Assembly: GCA_030544215.1 (NCBI GenBank)
Contig: JARZZO010000013.1
Span: 41,799,196-41,863,195, forward strand
Direction: 5' to 3'
Source: Zantedeschia hybrid cultivar
Taxonomy: Eukaryota; Streptophyta; Magnoliopsida; Alismatales; Araceae
Length of the DNA: 64,000 bases
The translations under genes and the position numbers were made by a program. The notes under the pieces are model-generated. The model was not told where the DNA came from, did not search any database, and was given only the letters and a program-made list of their open reading frames with translations. This document shows positions 56,959 through 64,000 of the stretch, in pieces. Each line of letters opens with the position of its first letter. Positions within the stretch are counted from its first letter, which is position 1.

Positions 56959-59900
56959 TAATCTCATCTTCACCTGTAATTGCAGGAAGCCAATTCTCAA
57001 TAAAAACAAGCAGGACTCGCGAGCCATTATGATGAGAGTTATTACTTTGTTAGGCAGCTTAATTAGCTAGGCGCCTTGCGATAAAGCGTTACAGCCTATT
57101 TTTGGTTACAGACATGATCGTACTCTATTTTGTCGTTAAGACATCTTTCTTTCCTGACATCGCTCTATTATTCTTTCCCAAATCAAATCCCACCAAGAAT
57201 AAGATCATAAAAGGCAATCTCTGGATGGTGTGGCAGCATCCGACCTAAACCGCTAAGAGGGAGGTCAGCTTCAAAAGTAAATTCCTCTTGCTGTGGGGGA
57301 GAGGAGCTTTTGCCTTGTGCGTTTCGAGCTTGGTTCCTCTTTATAGTATGTAAAGTAAGGCCGCTAAAATGAAAAGATCAGAAAAAAAAAAAAAAATCCA
57401 TTGAAACTATTCTAATTTAGTTGTCGTTATATCATAAATTTAATACGGCATAGTTTTGTTCCTTTTTCATTAGAGCGTGTCTTTCTTCAAGTTAGCTATA
57501 TATATATAAAGTCAATTTATTTGAAAAATAAGTGGTCGAATGGAACGACTTATGAAGTTTATTCTGCGAAACCGAGTTTGAGAATGCGGACGCATTATTC
57601 TCGGCATAAGTGGAATAATTCAATTCACCTAAAAGACTCAAATTACTTATTCTTAAAATAAGAAAAAATACTCCAAAACAATTATTATTGTTCTACGTAT
57701 AAGAGATGCGAATATAAGATATCCGGAAACTGGCCCATAGATTACACGTACACCAGGCCATTGGGGTTTGGACGACATCGTTTGTTCCAATCTTTACTCT
57801 CTGTTTAGCTCAAACCATGTGGCAGATGGAAATCCGAAGTAGCATGGCTTTCCAACTATTCAAACAGTTCATGTATCTAATCTTCACATTGCCAAAGGTC
57901 CCTCTCCGATGAGACGTCACTGGTATCGGGCCAGGGTATCCTCCGAACTCCATAATGACAACTGCAATATATAAGTATAACACCCGTAGCAAATTCTTTC
58001 ACGTGAACGAGCAGCCCACCTGTGAAACGGACGTAAAACGCAAAGTCGCAAAGAGACAGTAAGGTTGGTGATTAAAAGCCAACGAAACCCACAGGCCACA
58101 GCACAGCGGACATGCCAGATACGGGTAACGATATGACCTTACTCTTTGAATATTTCCTCTAGTATGTCTAACACTACCGCAGTGGGGCACGCAGTTGTCG
58201 ATCTCGTAACACTATGCGAGTACTGCTCGCCAGTGCACCATAGACAGCGTGATGTGAAGAGAGTTCACCGCCTTCCATGCATAAAATCTCTACTGTTCGA
58301 CCTTTGTCCAAGTGTGCACGATGATGTTGGAGCATCTCGTCAGCTGGTTAACACCCACTGGTGGTGACCCACCACACCTCGTGTCAGAGAACGGCTTGTC
58401 GCCATGAGAGCCAGTCCAAATTCGCAGCATGGCTCGTGACGACTGCGGGTGCGCGCGGAGTCCCCTCCCACCTCACCTTCCTCTTCTCGGAGCCGCCATC
58501 GACGAGCCCAGCGGATGACTTGCCGCCACCGTCTTGCAGGGCTGCTGCACGACATGACCCGGCACCATATAACTTAACGCCCAAGTTTTGAGTTAAACAT
58601 TGAGTAGGTCCAATAACTTTTACATGATATGAGAGTGGATTTTATATCTTAGGCATCACACGTCCGATCATAATGCCTAATACGTACGTCTCAATACTTA
58701 ATATTGGCATTTACGTACATATATGTATTCAAAATAATTTCACGTCAGATGTTCTATGAAATTATCTATCTATATAAATGATATAGTTTCTTCAACGCAA
58801 TGCCTAAATTTTGAATTGAACATTAAGCCGGTCCAATAACAAAACCTTTACATCCCACCATCACCAAACTCCATCACATTGTTCCATTCTTTACACCGTG
58901 AGCTCATGGTGAGGGACGTCTCCATTCCCACCTCCCTTCCCTTGCTCTTTACGCATCCTTATCCTTTCGCGGATAAACAATGTCAAATCATCAAAAGCTT
59001 TGTGTGGATTGGGAGGCAAACACGTCAACATTACGAGCAAGGATAAGGCGGAACGACATGATGATCTGTGTCGTCGCACGCAGTACCCCGACCAACGGAC
59101 CGAGAACGGCCACGTCGAGCTTGTTTTCTCTTCTATCAGGGTTATGTTGTCTATAGCTAGTCATTGTGTGCTAGGATATTTTGATACAATGTGCTTCCTC
59201 GCATTTTGATGACGAACATCTCTTCTATTACAGGAATATAGAGAGAGCTCAAGCTAGAACTCTCACGAAGATGAGGTTAGGAGACTATGAATGGACTTCG
59301 AAGCTGGAAGCACGTCTGTTCCATTTCTTTGTGTCTCTTCTTACGTGCTTTGTCTTCACGAATGGGGCATCGATGAGCCACTGCGGGTGTTCCTCCAATG
59401 GTTAAACGGCATCAATGCTATAATTATTAAAACATAGTTTTTATTTTCTCGTTAAAAATAGAATCAAGACATGTGACGATATGAGAATTTTTCTCTTTCT
59501 TTCTTTTTCTTTAGGAAGAATTTTTAAAAACAGAGTTTGTGTTTCCCACCAAAATTAAAACCTGTTTATTCAAATCTAATATTTTACCATGCAATGTACG
59601 GACATAAAATTAGTTTTAACGAATAACAAAAGTAAATTGCTTCAAAATCTAGAATAGGATTCGAATATGTCCGTTAAACAGTAGTAATCAATATTTTAAT
59701 ATCCCCAAATGATCAACTGAAAGATTCAAACACATCTGTGTCCAATGAACAGGATTGCTTTCACTCGCTGCCCCATATTATTGTTATCTTTGCCCGAGTC
59801 ATCTTTTAATGTGAGGACACCTTTATTCCCATATCTCTCCCGGATACTTATGGTAGAACTCTATCATCTATTCGGCTAAGGGGTTGACTCTTGGCCTTCA

Positions 59901-60195
59901 CCATCTTTAGTATTATAAAGCGAAGTAGATCGATTACCCATGGAACGGTAATATTCTTTGGATCAAATTCTCCGTGAACCATAGTGCACCCTCTTTCAAC
60001 GGCTACTTAAAGACGGTGGAGAAAAAAGAGAGAGAGAGAGAGAGGGGGAGCATAAAGAGGCCGCAATTTCTAAAATTTTCCTGACTTGAGAGCCGGGGTG
60101 CACACAGGAATCCCGAATCCAGGGATTCGATGCGCAGGATTTTGTTCGGGTGCTATGCTCTCCTAGGTAATTTTATTTTTGTATGGATTTCATTT
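56959..60195. other. Intergenic, no gene seen
   Basis: No supported gene. A degenerate pair of copies (58571-58625 and 58794-58855, sharing AACATTGAGTAGGTCCAATA-like sequence) suggests old repeat remains. Confidence 0.5.
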
Positions 60196-60200
60196 GAGTC

Positions 60201-60507
60201 TGTTGAAATTATTGGGCCATCCAACTCAAAATCTTAAGACTATGAGTAAAGTAGACACCTTCTATTAAATATTTTTTGATTTTGTTCTTTTTCTGATGTA
60301 GGACTATTTTAACACGCTCCTTCACGTGCATGCCCGTAGACTACAAATATAAGGTGCGTGGCCTGGTCTGTAACCATATAAGTTCTGATACCATGTTGAA
60401 ATTATTGGGCCATCTAACTCAAAACCTTAAGGTTATGAGTAGAGCAGACAACTTCTATTAAACATTTTTTGGTTTTGTTCTTTTTCTAATGTAGGACTAT
60501 TCTAACA
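60201..60507 (-). mobile_element. TRIM retrotransposon, 307 bp, complete
   Basis: Two 114-bp LTRs (60201-60314 and 60394-60507) start TGTTGAAATT and end TTTTAACA or TTCTAACA. They flank a 79-bp interior, and GAGTC is duplicated at 60196-60200 and 60508-60512. On the minus strand the primer-binding site TGGTATCAGAAC (60393-60382) directly abuts the right LTR, and a purine-rich GAAGGAGCG abuts the left LTR. There is no coding capacity. The LTRs differ at about 11 of 114 positions, so this copy is not recent. Confidence 0.92.
60382..60393 (-). other. Primer-binding site of the TRIM
   Basis: TGGTATCAGAAC on the minus strand, next to the 5' LTR, differing from the initiator-Met type by one base. 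Confidence 0.8.
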
Positions 60508-60512
60508 GAGTC

Positions 60513-63042
60513 CATATAAAATGTAAAATGATTATACATCAGGGAAAGAGCAAGATAAGGAGAAACTCATCCAAAACAAAAAAAATATGTTTATGCTATT
60601 TTTAGAATATATATAGATCAATATATATTGTAACAATAATAAAATATAGGAGGAGTATTGCGGGGCATGAAGCACCTGAAAATGGAATGAGAGGCTTAGA
60701 GATAGAAGAAAGAGGAAGTAATCTTCGAACTTTCAAAAGTGAATCATTCCATTCGTCATACATATTCAATGATGCATTAAATTTATTGTAACAATAAATT
60801 ATTCTATTAAAGGAATATAAAAAAAACGGTATAGTAATACCATGTCTTAACACTAAGAAACGGTGTTATTGTACTATTTTCCATATCAAAATTGATAAAA
60901 TTTAACTAAACACCCACCTCTAGTAATAATATTGCAGTGACTGCCAACTGCCAACAGATATATTTGACTAAAAGGCTATAGATGGTATGGGCTTGGATAT
61001 CTAGATCCGTTCTAGATGAATGTACCAAAACCCGTGCCAGACTGATAAGATTGATAGATAAATAGGTAAGTGGGTCAGGTCCTAGGTCTATTCGCTACAT
61101 TCACTAGGGGGCACAGGGAGTTTAAATTACGCTTTACATGCCGTGGATGGTACAGCAAGCATGTACCATATTCACCTGCAATGACTTGGGACATTGCAAT
61201 AAGTAGTATTTCTATTACACTTGATAAGTGGATCCAATTTCAACCCAGATTCACAGAAATTTGATTACAAATTTATATGTACAACATAATTGCTACTTGG
61301 GACATTGCAATAAGTAGTATTCTTTAACTTTAGAGTCCACTTTCCACCATAATAATTAAATCAATCAGAATGAGTGAAGTACAAATAATGTAAAAAAAAT
61401 AAACACAATATTTAACCAAAAGCGAAATACCTGTTGCACACACGCACATCTAAGGTGTGCAACAAGGCACTCACACCTCCACGTCAATTACACGTACACC
61501 CCTCATTGAGTGGTGTAGAAAAGGTGGAGTAGACGATCTCAAGCACGCATGCTTGAGAATGTCTATTTCATTTCTTTTACATCATTTATAATCTACTTAT
61601 TCTGATTGGTCTAAAATTTTTAAAAGTATATATTTTTTTTATTTACGATCTACTTTTCTCTCACTATAAACACCAATGATGTAAAAAAGATAGAGCAGAA
61701 GATCTAAGGCACGCCTTCTTGCACACCCCTGACTGTGCACCAAGACGTTCTCTTAGCCGCCTTACCTGATCAGACCCCACTGCTATCTATTGCCGATCCA
61801 CGTAGCATGCAGGGGAGGTCAAATAAAAGGGGTCGACAATGTTATTAGATTCCGTTTGCATGGCAGAGAATTATTCCATGGGCAACCATGCAGAGAATTA
61901 TTGCCACCACTTGTTACATCATTTGGTCATAAGAGCCCGTACGTGCAGACACTGCCCCACTGATTGGGGTTGAGAAAGAGGAAGGATGGTGGAAAGCCAA
62001 CTCGATCGTTCAGAACTAGCAAGGAACATGTGCTCTCTTCACGGGCTTGTCGACCATAAAAAGCAAGCTAGAAGTATAGCCTCCACAGAGAGATTTTTCT
62101 TTGACCAAAAGTAGGAAACAGACCCAATGTTCTCATACTAGAGACCAAATGGATTCTAGAGTAGACTCAGGAATCAGGATAAGTTGTGGGAAAGTTGAAA
62201 AAAGGGGTGAAGAAGAAAGGCTTTTAAATGAGAATTTTGGGTGGGCAGTATCCACCTTTTTATGATGTCGTGGAATCATGCTTTCCCCTCTTTACACTGT
62301 TTCCGTTTTGGGGCAAGTGTGACCAGTGTTTTGCTGAACTAGTGACTCTTTAACGTACGTGCTTCTCATACCTTAATCATCCATCTGTAACTATTGCAAT
62401 ATTAAACTCCACCTTGAAATCGATGACCTTGCAACGTTGAAGAAATACTAGACAGTGAGAATGCGAAGAATATTTTAAGGATGAATCGTGAAGGAATAGG
62501 GACGTATCAACAAATAAGTGAACAAATCAGCAGATTGATTGGTTACTCTAGCATCTAGCAACAGGATTACTCGTAGGAATGTCAATCAGGTGGATCAGTC
62601 CATGACCCAATTCAACTTAGTCCGTACTAAAAGAGATTAGGTTGGCCTAAGTGATATAAAGTGAGTTAATTAGGTTAAATTTGGACTGACATTAATTAAA
62701 TCTGAGCTGAAAATAGACCAGCCCAGATTCATGTAAAAATTAAAATGTTTCTAACAAACTATTTATAAATAGGACCAACCCAACTCAATCCACTCATTAT
62801 TGAATTGTGACTGAATTTGAGTTAAATTTGAACTGAATTTAGGTTGGACTAAAATTGGGTTATATTATTTTAAACTTAGGTTAGACCCAAATTATCACAC
62901 AACTCAGTTCAATCCGCCCAATTTACATCCTTAATTACTCAGCATTCGTCAACGGAATTCCCAGAGGTTTTGGAGAGGATCAAGGAGGAAACGAGGAACT
63001 TATCAATCCTAGTGTAACATGAACTAGTCTTTACATTTCAGG
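60513..63042. other. Intergenic, repeats only
   Basis: No gene seen. Includes a 27-bp direct repeat (TTGGGACATTGCAATAAGTA and following bases, near 61187 and 61294) and the dispersed repeat at 62580-62935. Confidence 0.5.
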
Positions 63043-63371
63043 GTTGTTTGTTTCAACTTAAAATATCATAATCTAAAATAATTGCTCCATTTTTGGTGTT
63101 TTTGAATGTTTGCACTCATGTAAAACAATGTGAAAATAAAATTCTCTTTGGGTCTTTTTTGCCTACTTGGCAGCTCAATTTTGTTGTTTTGATTTATTGA
63201 GAAAACCGACTATAAATTAGAACAAGAAGATTGAGGTATTCCCTTGTTTTCTCTGACAGAGAACTAAACAAATGTTCTATGACTTTAAAATCAGAAAGTT
63301 TCACTTATTTTAAAATCGATGATTTTAAAATTGATGAATTACATAGTTTTACATTCAAACAAACAACCCCT
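63043..63371 (-). mobile_element. MITE of the GTTTGTTTTA family, reverse orientation
   Basis: Ends GGGTTGTTTGTTT and AAACAAACAACCC are exact inverted repeats at the termini. The interior contains AACAAGAAGATTGAGG, as in the other copies on the opposite strand. Confidence 0.82.
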
Positions 63372-64000
63372 TCACCTTTGTTGTAACACATAAAAAAAGA
63401 AAAGAAAAAGAATAGCATCATCCCAGAGTGCGTGTGTTGTGGAAGCGTTCACTCCTATTCGGTCATCTCGAACCCTCTTGTCTTCCTCAGCTGCAGTAAG
63501 CATGCATGATGCGAGACGAATAGTGGACGGATCACCAAGGCCGGTGATTGGTATGGAGGAGACGGGGGCAACGTTTGATTGAAATACGGACACGTCACCA
63601 CTGTGCCCAGCTCAAGCCTAGTTCCAACGAGAAATGCTTGCTCTCGTTGCAGCGCCGACTTGGATTGCCCAGCAACATGATCTCCTCCCACCCACCCACC
63701 TTTTTTTAAAAAAATTGATCGAACAGTACGGACGATGGTCTCTCAGCTCAAAAATCATTTTTTGAAAATAAAAAATTTTCACCCCTGCTTGGTGCCGCCC
63801 TAAAGGCATTATAGCAAGCATTTCTGAATTCCAACGTGCACACTAAAATGTTGGTATAGGCCGATGTTGGGCCTGTTTGGGCCATGTATATGAGGCACGA
63901 GAGTACTTTCTTGTCATAAGAGATACTTGTTGTAATGTCCGAGGACAGTCGTTCGATCAGAGTGATCAGACAGTAGCACATGATGGGCTAGATGTCAATT
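63372..64000. other. Intergenic, no gene seen
   Basis: No recognisable coding. GCATTATAGCAAGCATT near 63807 resembles a terminus of the Mutator-type MITE family, but its partner was not located. Confidence 0.45.

Noticed and set aside
1..64000. Intact tRNA, rRNA or CRISPR features
   Set aside because: I found tRNA-like boxes only in SINE-type contexts without a full cloverleaf. There is no rRNA sequence and no regularly spaced repeat array. This is nuclear plant DNA.

Overview
The window is plant nuclear DNA, most likely from a monocot. Evidence: GT-AG introns, very GC-rich coding exons (the F-box gene and the transporter exons) set in AT-rich intergenic DNA, and plant-type transposable elements throughout. 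The species cannot be named from the sequence. Only three host genes are supported. They are the 3' exons of an SWC2/YL1-type SWR1-complex subunit (10433-12151, +), an intronless F-box gene (18341-19258, -), and a complete five-exon CAT6/CAT7-type amino acid transporter (50169-55222, +). Nearly everything else is mobile-element sequence of different ages.

1-8220 is a three-level nest. A decayed minus-strand LINE (ORF1, endonuclease, and an odd reverse-transcriptase fragment at its 5' end) was split by a long TGTAA...TTACA element that looks like a solo LTR (2645-7815, target duplication CATCC). That element was in turn split by a young 3.1-kb non-autonomous LTR element (3365-6479, target duplication CACTC, two 348-bp LTRs differing at about 5 positions). 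8220-14340 holds the SWC2 exons and, just downstream, a 102-bp sequence copied back in inverted orientation between 22-bp direct repeats.

14600-18300 is AT-rich repeat DNA with a Mutator-type MITE that carries a SINE. The F-box gene follows. 20975-28222 is an old Tat-type Ty3/gypsy element (target duplication AATCT). It keeps gag and protease remnants, tandem repeats and an antisense ORF of the 'putative gypsy type transposon' kind, but has no recognisable reverse transcriptase or integrase.

28230-49600 has no convincing host gene. It holds many MITEs with exact target duplications (hAT-type with 8 bp, Tourist-type with TAA, Mutator-type with about 9 bp), SINE-like fragments and short perfect tandem duplications. 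The transporter gene at 49.9-55.5 kb has a clear TATA box, a perfect 74-bp tandem duplication upstream and a MITE in its last intron. 55.5-64 kb is again intergenic, with a complete 307-bp TRIM retrotransposon (60201-60507, target duplication GAGTC).

The three host genes have no obvious functional link: a chromatin-remodelling subunit, a putative ubiquitin-ligase adaptor and a plasma-membrane transporter. I found no evidence for a new multi-gene system. The most unusual signals are structural: nested and chimeric elements, templated insertions, and precise filled/empty sites.
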